Shown: in pieces, positions 8,453 through 16,052 of the stretch | Numbering within the stretch: position 1 is the stretch's first letter | How the letters are laid out: every line of letters begins with the position of its first letter | The notes under the pieces: generated by a model | Told to the model about the DNA's origin: nothing | Seen by the model: the letters and a program-made list of their open reading frames with translations, nothing else | The model's database searches: none | Assembly (NCBI GenBank): GCA_025993795.1 | Contig: JAMQHL010000021.1 | Coordinates: 1 to 64,000 of the forward strand | DNA length: 64,000 bases | Source of the DNA: Planctomycetota bacterium | GTDB taxonomy: Bacteria; Planctomycetota; UBA8742; UBA2392 | Reading direction: 5' to 3' | Made by a program: the position numbers and the translations under genes

Positions 8453-10551
8453 GCGACGGCCTCTTCGTCCGAGGTTTCGGGAGCGTCGCTCAATTCCGTT
8501 TCGTCGTCGGTCGATTGGGGCGGGGCTTCGTCGGGGAGTCGCGCCGCAGCCTCGCGCACGTCGAGCTTGCCGGTCACCACATCGGCGACTAAACGGGTGC
8601 GGTATTCCCGCAGCAAGTCGATCTCGCGCAACGTGCGATCAATTACAGTCCGCAAGGGTGCGGTTTCTCGATTCATGTGTGCAACTATGGCGTCTTGTTC
8701 ATTCGGCGCTGCTACGCTGATCGAAATGCCCATCAGTCGGTCTTTTGTCAGTTTGGGCTGCGCTGCGCCGGTGATCCAAGGTCGATAGCTTATTGTTTCC
8801 AGGACGCCAGCGAGATACTCGATGCTTCCTCGCTGCGGCTTCAGAATGTGAGCGTGGTTGTTCACCCAAAACTTGCCGCGCGCGATGATAGCAAGGGGGA
8901 GGTTGCGCAAAACGAGGTTAGCGCCGTCCTCCGCGATGAGGACTAGTTCATCGTCGAATATGAAGTCCTCCACTTTGTCAATCACGCCGGATGCGCCGTA
9001 GTAGTCGTAGTCCCGGCTCGTCATCTGGCCTCGCGTGGACGAGCTTAGGGGGATTCGCCGATGGTTTAGGCAGTGGAACTCGTTCTTGACGCGTGACAGT
9101 TTCCAGTGTTCCGGAATGTCGCCGAGCCAGGGGATTCCGGAGGGCTTGAGGGGGACGGATGGGTCGAGGCCGCGAGTGACTGCGCGGTGGATAATGGCCT
9201 GCTTCTGCTCGTTGAGCAGCGCGATCACTTTCCGCTTCGCCCGGATCGCCCGCTCTAGCCGCCGGTTCGCCCAATCCAGAAACCGCACAATCGCCGCCTG
9301 TTCTTCGGCGGGGGGTACGGGTACAGGCATTCGTTTGAAATGTGAGAAGTCCAGATTCTGGCGCAATCCCGACCCGTAGCCGTAAATGGCTTTGGTAGCG
9401 TCCCAAACATTGAGCAGCTGATACCCGTACTCCGGACTGACTCCAACCATCGTTCGCAAGGCCAAGTATGCGGACGTGATGATCCCGCGATCTCGTACCA
9501 TGCCGACGCGTAAACTGTTGTGGTCATTCTGTAGGTCAGTTGTTCTAAGGACGATGTCGCCCGGATTGACGATCTGGTAGGTCTCAAAGGACTCGGGAAC
9601 CAGCCCGTGAAGTTTGTCCGCGGGCTTAACAACGATTCGTCCATAGCTCAGCGACAGGACGGTCTTTTCCTTCATGCCATGATTTCGTTCATGGTTCGGA
9701 GTGAACACTCCGAATGCTGGCCTTATCTCCCAATGCGCTGGCACATGTGCAATCCACGAAAGGCCCGAGTCTTTGTTTGCGTCGTAACCGTTAGCTGCCG
9801 TGCCTGCCCTTGGGGTAGCACCCACTAGGACGGAGTTGGCCTCTGTTGGTTCGGTCGGGACAGACGTGAAATTGACTTCAAGTTGCTCCAGAGTGGGTTT
9901 GCGCTCTTTGGTGGGCAGAGTCGCGGCTCCCAGTTTCGGCTGGGCAACGTCAGGATGCCCAATAGCTCCAATGGGTTCGCTGAAGAGCCAGAAGTGCGGA
10001 ACCCGCAGCGGCTCAACGCGCTTGAGCTTTTCGCAGTCGTTGCCCTTGAGTTGCTCCCGTAACTCCATGAGCAAACGCCCAAGTACGTTCATGCCTACGA
10101 GCGTGCCGTCGTCAGTCGGCTTTGCACCCCAGTACTCGTCTTTGCGCGATTGCTCGACGATCGGGCGCGAGCCGGTTTCAAGCAGCAAGTCCCCAAAGGT
10201 CAACCAGTTCTGCGCCAGCTTCACACGCAGACACCAACGCATGATGTTCATCTTGACGGCGTCCCAATCCGGCCGCGTCTGGTCGCGGAACGGCTTGCCG
10301 ACCATCTTCGCCGACATGGGGCTGGCCTGTTCAATGATCTTGGCTTGTATGTCCGGTAAGTCGGGAAAGCGGCAAGCCTGGTACAGCGCCTCAGAAGTGC
10401 GGATGGAAATGCCGTTGACTTCAAGCGGGAAGCCCGCCGCCATGTTAGACAGGCCGCCGAAGGCCTCGCGGGTCTTGAAAAACACAACGCTCTCCGCCCG
10501 CTCATAGACGCGGATTTGGGAAGGCGTGATGGTGTACTGACTCTGCGTCAT
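8449..10551 (-). CDS. hsdS: NADAR domain fused to type I specificity subunit (HsdS)
   Basis: A 700-residue two-part protein. Residues ~18-170 are a NADAR (DUF1768/YbiA-like) domain: FGGLSNM (31-37), SEALYQACRFP (53-63), SPMSAKM, KLAQNW, DEYWGA (138-143) and GMNVLGRLLMELR (153-165). NADAR proteins are N-glycosidases acting on ADP-ribosyl or ribosyl-linked bases and nucleotides. From ~262 on is a full HsdS: first target-recognition half beginning SGLSWIAHVPAHW, central coiled helices (NRRLERAIRAKRKVIALL), second half beginning SGIPWLGDIPEHW, and an acidic tail. HsdS normally has 400-480 residues, so the extra ~260 are the fusion. The ATG at 10551 is preferred over a longer frame from 10599 that would overlap the previous gene. 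Confidence 0.92.
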   Translation of the reverse strand: MTQSQYTITPSQIRVYERAESVVFFKTREAFGGLSNMAAGFPLEVNGISIRTSEALYQACRFPDLPDIQAKIIEQASPMSAKMVGKPFRDQTRPDWDAVKMNIMRWCLRVKLAQNWLTFGDLLLETGSRPIVEQSRKDEYWGAKPTDDGTLVGMNVLGRLLMELREQLKGNDCEKLKRVEPLRVPHFWLFSEPIGAIGHPDVAQPKLGAATLPTKERKPTLEQLEVNFTSVPTEPTEANSVLVGATPRAGTAANGYDANKDSGLSWIAHVPAHWEIRPAFGVFTPNHERNHGMKEKTVLSLSYGRIVVKPADKLHGLVPESFETYQIVNPGDIVLRTTDLQNDHNSLRVGMVRDRGIITSAYLALRTMVGVSPEYGYQLLNVWDATKAIYGYGSGLRQNLDFSHFKRMPVPVPPAEEQAAIVRFLDWANRRLERAIRAKRKVIALLNEQKQAIIHRAVTRGLDPSVPLKPSGIPWLGDIPEHWKLSRVKNEFHCLNHRRIPLSSSTRGQMTSRDYDYYGASGVIDKVEDFIFDDELVLIAEDGANLVLRNLPLAIIARGKFWVNNHAHILKPQRGSIEYLAGVLETISYRPWITGAAQPKLTKDRLMGISISVAAPNEQDAIVAHMNRETAPLRTVIDRTLREIDLLREYRTRLVADVVTGKLDVREAAARLPDEAPPQSTDDETELSDAPETSDEEAVA

Positions 10552-10562
10552 TCCTTGCCGCC

Positions 10563-11582
10563 TTATTCGTAAGTCTTGCGCGGAAACAGTGGGTACCACT
10601 TGCTGAAGGGGTGGGACTTGGGCATCGATGGATCACCCCACCACAACGCCAATGGACAGTTATTGGGGCAGTTACGGTAAGTTACGATGGTTGAGCCAAA
10701 GCCCAGGCCGAACCTGCTGTATCCAAGCGGACGCACAACATCACTTGGGTTGGCGCTGAACGAACAAATCTTGATGCCAGCCATCAGCATCTCGCGCTCA
10801 AGCAACTGCCTTGCGGGTTCAGACGAAAACGGGCCAAGCTTGCCGCCGCTCGTGCGAGGCGTGAACGGGTACTTGTCGTGCTGCTGCATGTATGCGGAAA
10901 GCGCCGCGTCCTGCGGCAAAACGGCTGGCCAGTACACCTCGGAGTTTTTTCGCCTGCTGAAGCTGTTTTCAACGTTCATCAGCCTCCAAATTTGCATCGT
11001 GACCTGCTTCTTGGATTCCTTGATGGCCTTCTTCAACTTCCCGTCATCCTTTGTGAGCCAATACTCGCCGCCTGCATGTATGCCGGCGACAACAACGTGG
11101 AGTTCCACCCTTGCGGGCGCCTTGTTCGTGATCCAAGCTGCGAGGTCCGTAGACACTCGATCACCACTAAAGATCACATCATCGAGGTATATGTATGCGC
11201 CGCTCGCGCTCCCGCAATCGCTTGTTGTGAACGCGCACGCGTCTTGAAGGACCTCATCAAACACCTCAAGCAGTTCAACTTGAGAATGGCCCCTTTTCTG
11301 TTCCTTCAAGAAGTTGGCGTTCTTCCAGAACTTGCATGGATCTCCGCCTGCGAGCTTGTTCTCTTTGGCAAGCCCCTTGAGAAACTTCGTGATTCGATCC
11401 TTGGACAGATAGGTGGATTTCAGAACGTGGTCAAGTTCGGCCAGAACAGGTAGGCGAACGCCCTTGTCGAACTGATCGGACCACCTGGCTACATGGTCGG
11501 GTGACATCTTGCCGAAATCGTCCTCGCGGTAGTCGGCGCAAGTCGAGGCGATGGATGCGATCAATTTGTCGCGTTCGGTCAT
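10563..11582 (-). CDS. Phosphoribosyltransferase-like protein embedded in the R-M operon
   Basis: A 339-residue soluble protein between hsdM and hsdS. YIYLDDVIFSGDR (130-142) matches the PRPP-binding loop of phosphoribosyltransferases (two acidic residues, then SG before the helix). A similar motif defines PRTase-like proteins reported by computational work in prokaryotic conflict systems. Upstream helices and a C-terminal part with NCPNNCPLALWW (possible metal-binding cysteines) complete it. Its ATG overlaps the hsdM stop by 4 bp, and its stop lies 11 bp before the NADAR-HsdS start. Substrate and reaction are unknown; pairing with NADAR suggests ribosyl or nucleotide chemistry. Confidence 0.72.
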   Translation of the reverse strand: MTERDKLIASIASTCADYREDDFGKMSPDHVARWSDQFDKGVRLPVLAELDHVLKSTYLSKDRITKFLKGLAKENKLAGGDPCKFWKNANFLKEQKRGHSQVELLEVFDEVLQDACAFTTSDCGSASGAYIYLDDVIFSGDRVSTDLAAWITNKAPARVELHVVVAGIHAGGEYWLTKDDGKLKKAIKESKKQVTMQIWRLMNVENSFSRRKNSEVYWPAVLPQDAALSAYMQQHDKYPFTPRTSGGKLGPFSSEPARQLLEREMLMAGIKICSFSANPSDVVRPLGYSRFGLGFGSTIVTYRNCPNNCPLALWWGDPSMPKSHPFSKWYPLFPRKTYE

Positions 11583-13879
11583 GACTTGCGTCCTCCAATA
11601 ATGCTGTCAAGCAGGCCTTCGGCTTCACGTTCAACCGCCAGAATGTCGGCCGCGATTTGCTCCAGCGTCCGCAACGGCTGCGGCTTGTAGAAGTGCCGCG
11701 TGAAGCTGACTTCGTATCCGATCTTGGTGGCGTCGTCCTTGACCCACGCGTCGGGCGTGTATGGTAGCACCTCGCGGCGGATGAAGGCCTCGATGCCGCC
11801 GTTTTCCAGTAACGGAATCTGCTCCGTATCGCGCAAGTCGCTGTCGGGTTCGTACTCGACAACCGCTACCTTTCCGTTGACCTGCCGCTCATACAGGCCC
11901 CTTAGCTGGTCCGGCTTGACCTTGCCTGGCTTGTAGACCTTTGCGATCACGGGTTCCGCTGTCTCAACGCGCGTGCTGACTGCGCGCAGCAGGACTTTGA
12001 AGTCCGGGGCGGAGAGCTTGAATGCTGCCTTGGCAAGCGCGGCTTTCGCGCGGTCGCGGAAGAAGTTGTGGTCTTCGAAGACTCCAATGCCAAGTGCTTT
12101 GCGAAGCGCTTCGGCGGCTTCAACAAGGCGGCCGTCTCGTTGCCACGTCTTGGAGTCGAGTAGTTTCTTGCGCTTTTTCTCCGATAGGCCTTTCTTGGGT
12201 GGCGCGTCTTCATCGTCTTCGTTTGCTGTGTCGGCGTCCCATCCGTCGAGAATTGCCTCGGCTTTGGCTGCGACCTTCGCAAAGTCGGTGAACACCGCGT
12301 CGCCTAGTTCGTCGTGAAGCCTTGCGCGTAGCTCTTCCTCTCCCGAACTGTAGCGCAGCGACTCGATGGCCTTGGTCGTAAGCTGGCTATGCAGGCGCAA
12401 CGGGCGCTCAACGGTGACCTTCCAGTAGCCGAATGCTTCATTGGGGAAGATCTTGGACTCTGGCGTTTCGGCGAAGTCGAGGAATGTCCGGCTGATGCGT
12501 TCGATGTCTGGGGCCGATAGCTCGCAGTTCTTCCTACCAAGGTTCTTGCGCAGCGGCTTGAACCACTGCGACGCATCGACGAGTTGAATCTTGCCCCGGC
12601 GCGGTTCCGGCTTGCGGTTCGTGAGGACCCAAATGTACGTGGCAATGCCGGTGTTGTAGAACAGATTCAGTGGCAGGGCGACGATAGCCTCAACCCAGTC
12701 GTTCTCGATGAGCCAACGTCGGATGTTGCTCTCGCCCTGACCTGCGTCGCCAGTGAACAGCGAACTGCCGTTGTGAACCTCCGCGATTCGGCTACCCAAC
12801 GCAGACTTGTGGTTCATCTTCGATGCCATGTTGGCAAGGAAGAGCAACTGGCCGTCGCTGGAACGGGTAACCAGGGAAAGGGCCTCTTCGTTGTGCATGA
12901 CCTTGAAACGCGGGTCGAGCATTCCTTCCTTGCCGCCCATGGATTCGAGGTCCTTCTTCCAGCTCTTGCCGTAGGGCGGGTTCGCGAGCATGAAGTCGAA
13001 CTCTTGGGCGGGAAACGCATCGTGGGAAAGGGTGGACCACTCCGCGCCGCCGACGATATGGTCTGCACTTTCGCCTTCCCCCTTGAGCAGCATGTCGGCC
13101 TTGCAGACTGCGTAGGTCTCGGGGTTGATCTCCTGGCCGTACAGAAGCGCCTTCACGTCCTGACCATGCCTGGCGGCGATAGCCGTCAGGGTTTCCTCGG
13201 CGACGGTGAGCATGCCGCCGGTTCCGCAAGCACAATCGTAGAGCAGGTAAGTTCCGCTTCGTAACTGCTTCTCGATCGGAAGGAACACCAAGTTCGCCAT
13301 GAGCCGCACGGCGTCTCGCGGTGTCCAGTGTTCTCCAGCCTCCTCGTTGTTCTCTTCGTTGAACCTGCGGACGAGCTCCTCGAAAATCGTGCCCATCGCG
13401 TGGTTGTCCACGGCGGCGGGGGACAGGTCGATTTCGGGGTCCAGAAACTTGCCGATGAGCGTGCCAAGAGAGTCGGATTTGGAGAGCGTCGGAATCTGGT
13501 TGCGGAACTTGAAGTTCTCCAGGATGTCCTGGACGTTGGGAGAAAACCCGTTCAGGTAGTCCTCAAAGTCGGCCAAGAGTTGCTGCTGACTTCCGCGCGA
13601 CTTGAGATCGCGAAGCGTGAACCTGGACGTGTTGTAGAACGCTTGCCCGGCGGCGTCCTTCAGCGCTGCTTGCTGCTCCGTGATGCCCTCCGTGTCGAGC
13701 ATCTTCTTGGTCTCGATCACGGCCTTTTTGGTGGGCTCAAGCACTGCATCCATGCGGCGGATAACGCACATGGGCAGGATCACGTCGGGATATTTGCCCC
13801 GTTTGAAGAGGTCGCGCAGAACGTCGTCGGCGATGCCCCAAATGAAGCTGACAATCTTGTTGTGTGTGGCTTGGTCCAA
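11579..13879 (-). CDS. hsdM: Type I DNA N6-adenine methyltransferase, M subunit
   Basis: A 766-residue HsdM, which methylates adenine in the site recognised by HsdS and protects the host. The N-terminal helical domain (1-160) is followed by the methyltransferase core with SAM motif DCACGTGG (215-222) and catalytic NPPY (300-303). A long C-terminal extension (~500-766) with charged helices makes it larger than classical HsdM (~520), as in the bigger HsdM subfamily. The start is a TTG at 13879 with TAGGAG 6 bases upstream. It is the first gene of the operon hsdM-PRTase-NADAR/hsdS-hsdR, and the promoter must lie at 13880-14040. Confidence 0.94.
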   Translation of the reverse strand: MDQATHNKIVSFIWGIADDVLRDLFKRGKYPDVILPMCVIRRMDAVLEPTKKAVIETKKMLDTEGITEQQAALKDAAGQAFYNTSRFTLRDLKSRGSQQQLLADFEDYLNGFSPNVQDILENFKFRNQIPTLSKSDSLGTLIGKFLDPEIDLSPAAVDNHAMGTIFEELVRRFNEENNEEAGEHWTPRDAVRLMANLVFLPIEKQLRSGTYLLYDCACGTGGMLTVAEETLTAIAARHGQDVKALLYGQEINPETYAVCKADMLLKGEGESADHIVGGAEWSTLSHDAFPAQEFDFMLANPPYGKSWKKDLESMGGKEGMLDPRFKVMHNEEALSLVTRSSDGQLLFLANMASKMNHKSALGSRIAEVHNGSSLFTGDAGQGESNIRRWLIENDWVEAIVALPLNLFYNTGIATYIWVLTNRKPEPRRGKIQLVDASQWFKPLRKNLGRKNCELSAPDIERISRTFLDFAETPESKIFPNEAFGYWKVTVERPLRLHSQLTTKAIESLRYSSGEEELRARLHDELGDAVFTDFAKVAAKAEAILDGWDADTANEDDEDAPPKKGLSEKKRKKLLDSKTWQRDGRLVEAAEALRKALGIGVFEDHNFFRDRAKAALAKAAFKLSAPDFKVLLRAVSTRVETAEPVIAKVYKPGKVKPDQLRGLYERQVNGKVAVVEYEPDSDLRDTEQIPLLENGGIEAFIRREVLPYTPDAWVKDDATKIGYEVSFTRHFYKPQPLRTLEQIAADILAVEREAEGLLDSIIGGRKS

Positions 13880-13987
13880 TGGCGGCTCCTAAATGCAAAC
13901 TGCGGGCAAGTACACTGGATGTTACTCGGTGCCGCGACAGGCCCAAAGGCTCAAGGTCCCGCGCCCGCTACTCTGGCAAAGCATTGT

Positions 13988-14066
13988 TGGTACGATTTGC
14001 GGTACAACCGGGTTTTTGGTACGTTTTGGCCGGGAAGTGGATCGCCCGGAGATTGGCTCTCCGGGC
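13988..14066. promoter_or_regulatory. Right end of element: GGTAC motifs and tRNA terminator hairpin
   Basis: TGGTAC or CGGTAC occurs at 13988-13993, 14000-14005 and 14017-14022, mirroring the cluster near int. A hairpin follows (GCCCGGAG at 14044-14051 with CTCCGGGC at 14059-14066). On the minus strand it lies just past the tRNA 3' end and would act as its terminator. A similar hairpin at 679-699 flanks the left repeat. The element therefore seems to carry both a replacement tRNA 3' end and a terminator. Confidence 0.5.
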
Positions 14067-14077
14067 GGGTTTAGGTC

Positions 14078-14152
14078 TGGAGCGGGCGAAGGGGTTCGAA
14101 CCCTCGACCACCTGCTTGGGAAGCAGGAGCTCTACCACTGAGCTACGCCCGC
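14078..14152 (-). tRNA. tRNA-Gly (anticodon CCC), integration site
   Basis: The minus strand folds as a complete cloverleaf. The acceptor pairs GCGGGCG with CGCCCGC, the D arm is GCTC AGTGGTA GAGC, the anticodon stem CCTGC/GCAGG encloses TTCCCAA, and the T arm contains GGTTCGAACCC. CCA is encoded at 14078-14080. The anticodon CCC (14118-14120) reads glycine codon GGG. The 3' portion is duplicated at 710-756, showing that this gene is the attachment site. Confidence 0.95.
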
Positions 14153-14331
14153 TCGATTCTTCTTGGCTTGCCTTGGGTTGGATGGCGCTCCAACCGGTTG
14201 TGTTCGCTTTTCCTTGACCCCGCGTTCAGGCCTCTCCGTGTTCAATCCCATGCCTCAGCAACTCTCTTCTGCTCGCTCGTTCTTGTCCAGCAGTGTTGCC
14301 GCCTGGTTCTTGCGCGTCAAGCGGGCGCCGG

Positions 14332-14733
14332 CTATGCGAGTTCTTCGATGCCGGCTGACTTCAGGTACCGGTAGGTCTGATCATACCAAGCCGGATCTCT
14401 GGTGTGGTCTCCCTGGTCGCCGGGTGGTACGACGATGGCCATGCCCTGGCGCGCGCGTGTCAGCAGCACACGGTAGGCATTGAGCAAATAGCGCCGGTTG
14501 TCTTCATTATGCACGTTGACCCACCTGTCGCCGCGGAAGTCATGGAAGTTCCAGCCGTGGCCTGTTGCCCTGAGGTCGGCATCCCAGGTTACGCATGCCC
14601 AATCCAGTTCCAGCCCCTGTACCTGAAACTCGGTGGCTGCGTCCTCAAGGTAGAAGCTTGAGCGCGGGTCTTGCCGGTCGTTCAGGAACCAGTGCACCGG
14701 GTCCACATTGTAACGAACGTCGATGGCATGCGG
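14332..14733 (-). pseudogene. C-terminal remnant of a DUF2075 (AAA/helicase-like) protein
   Basis: About 133 residues are kept, beginning PHAIDVRYNVDPVHWFLNDR right after the vsr stop codon and in the same frame. The segments RSSFYLEDAATEFQVQGLEL and NAYRVLLTRARQGMAIVVP are the conserved C-terminal part of DUF2075 proteins, the last one resembling superfamily 1 helicase motif VI. Families of this type are ~600-700 residues, so roughly 80 percent is missing, including the P-loop. A GTG at 14706 could start a short product, but that is unlikely to be functional. It looks like the scar of a deletion that joined vsr to this gene. Confidence 0.82.
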
Positions 14734-15144
14734 CTACTGGTGCAGAAACCTCTTCAGGCGCTGCGCAACAGCGTCCGGATTGCACAAGCGGCACTCCCAC
14801 ACGATGGCGACGCTCCAACCCGCACTGCGGAGCCGACGCATGGTGCGGGCGTCACGCCTGAAGTTCGCTGCGAGTTTCTTACGCCAAAATGCCCGGTTTG
14901 TTGAAGGGACGGATTGTCCCCGGCGGCAAGTATGCCGATGCCAGTAACACCCATGAACGAAGATGACTTTCTGCAAGTGTGGAAAGACTAGATCAGGCTT
15001 GCCTGGCAAGTCCGCAGCGTTTTGCTTGGGCGTGAATCCAAGCGCCCGAACTATGCGAACAACTTGCTCTTCCGGCTTGGTATTGGCGCAACGAATCCGA
15101 GCCATGTTTTGGGATCTTGCGCCTGCCGAAAGCCTATCGGCCAC
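14734..15144 (-). CDS. vsr: Very short patch repair endonuclease
   Basis: A 136-residue Vsr-family nuclease, which nicks next to T in T:G mismatches left by deamination of 5-methylcytosine. Visible landmarks are RSQNMARIRCANTKPEE near the N terminus, catalytic Asp in DLPGKPDLVFP and zinc/active-site His in HGCYWHRHTC, plus the VWEC segment. It starts at a GTG with AGGGA upstream, 8 bp after the restriction gene, and completes a methyltransferase-endonuclease-vsr operon. The last codons run directly into the DUF2075 remnant in the same frame after a TAG, so the original 3' end may have been altered. Confidence 0.92.
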   Translation of the reverse strand: MADRLSAGARSQNMARIRCANTKPEEQVVRIVRALGFTPKQNAADLPGKPDLVFPHLQKVIFVHGCYWHRHTCRRGQSVPSTNRAFWRKKLAANFRRDARTMRRLRSAGWSVAIVWECRLCNPDAVAQRLKRFLHQ

Positions 15145-15152
15145 GGTGTTCC

Positions 15153-16052
15153 CTATAAAGCCAGGTCCAAAGGCAGGTCGGAGAGGTCTCGCAAGCGTCT
15201 GCCCGCCACAAGGATTTCCAACATCTCTTGAGCGTCTTCACTCCCCGCTTCCCTAACGGCCTCGATCAGCTCAGGCAAAGTTGGGTGGTAAACGCAGTCC
15301 AAGTCGCCGGTGCCGAGCGCCATCGAGGCGATAATGTTTGGGGTAGGCTCAAACGTAACTAAAGAGATGTGAGGAACATGGCCCTTCCGATTGCGAATGA
15401 GGTTCAGAGCTTCGGTCCGTGCATTCTGCGCCCTGTCCGTGCGCATCGTCCACTTGCAGGAGATGCAGGCGTGAAGCGTTGGTAGCGTCTGTTCGCGATT
15501 TGCCGCCCGCAAGGGAGAGCGCCGTGCTACTGTTTCGTCCGCGTCAACTAACTGCTGGCGTGTATTCAACTGCGCATCGGTCAGGGGTTCCCGCGCAACG
15601 GTAATGTCGGGACGGATCAAGTAATTGCTACCTAACGCAGACTGGAGATCACGCTGCTGCCCTAGCAATGTCTGAATGGCTGGAAGGTGTTCATACTGAT
15701 CGAAGGCACCGATGCCCACGTTGGCCTGAGTGGTGGAGAAATGCCAAGATCCCGGCCGAACGTGCGCCAGCAAGCTGAATGCGGCCTTCAGGTATTCACA
15801 CACTTCAGCCGCAAACTTCGTTCCTACTGTTTGGACATCGATAGCTTCCTGACGCAACTGGAACCCCAGTATCTCAACCAGCTTGGTCGCTACGGCCACA
15901 CTCCGTTTTGTTCCAGCATCCGCAAAATTGGGTACGCCACTATCCGGCCTTAAGGACAGCAGGCTCTGTGCAATGCGCTTCAAGAACTCCGCGCGAAGCC
16001 GCTTAAATTCAGGCATTCCAGCAGACGAGGGTGTGTGCTTACGTGCCGTCAT
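15153..16052 (-). CDS. NgoMIV-family type II restriction endonuclease
   Basis: 299 residues, close to the ~286 of NgoMIV, a tetrameric enzyme that cuts GCCGGC. The family core is unmistakable: SALGSNYLIRPDITVAR carries the catalytic Asp, CISCKWTMRTDRAQNART carries the SCK lysine and the later Glu (in ARTEAL), and ALGTGDLDCVYHPTL and LPLDLAL at the C terminus match too. The start ATG overlaps the methyltransferase stop by 4 bp. Predicted target GCCGGC rests on the family and should be treated as a prediction. Confidence 0.92.
   Translation of the reverse strand: MTARKHTPSSAGMPEFKRLRAEFLKRIAQSLLSLRPDSGVPNFADAGTKRSVAVATKLVEILGFQLRQEAIDVQTVGTKFAAEVCEYLKAAFSLLAHVRPGSWHFSTTQANVGIGAFDQYEHLPAIQTLLGQQRDLQSALGSNYLIRPDITVAREPLTDAQLNTRQQLVDADETVARRSPLRAANREQTLPTLHACISCKWTMRTDRAQNARTEALNLIRNRKGHVPHISLVTFEPTPNIIASMALGTGDLDCVYHPTLPELIEAVREAGSEDAQEMLEILVAGRRLRDLSDLPLDLAL

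Larger units (their letters stand above)
710..14122. mobile_element. Integrative element inserted in tRNA-Gly, with Rep and type I R-M cargo
   Basis: About 13.4 kb lies between two identical 47-bp direct repeats (710-756 and 14076-14122) made of the 3' part of a tRNA-Gly gene. The right copy is part of an intact tRNA, and the left copy diverges after the anticodon loop. A tyrosine recombinase gene begins ~240 bp inside the left repeat. Other cargo is an unknown protein, an excisionase-like HTH protein, a rolling-circle Rep, a large palindrome and a four-gene type I restriction operon. This is the layout of an integrative plasmid-like or mobilisable element. No conjugation machinery or relaxase other than Rep is visible, so transfer would need help from another element. 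Confidence 0.88.
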
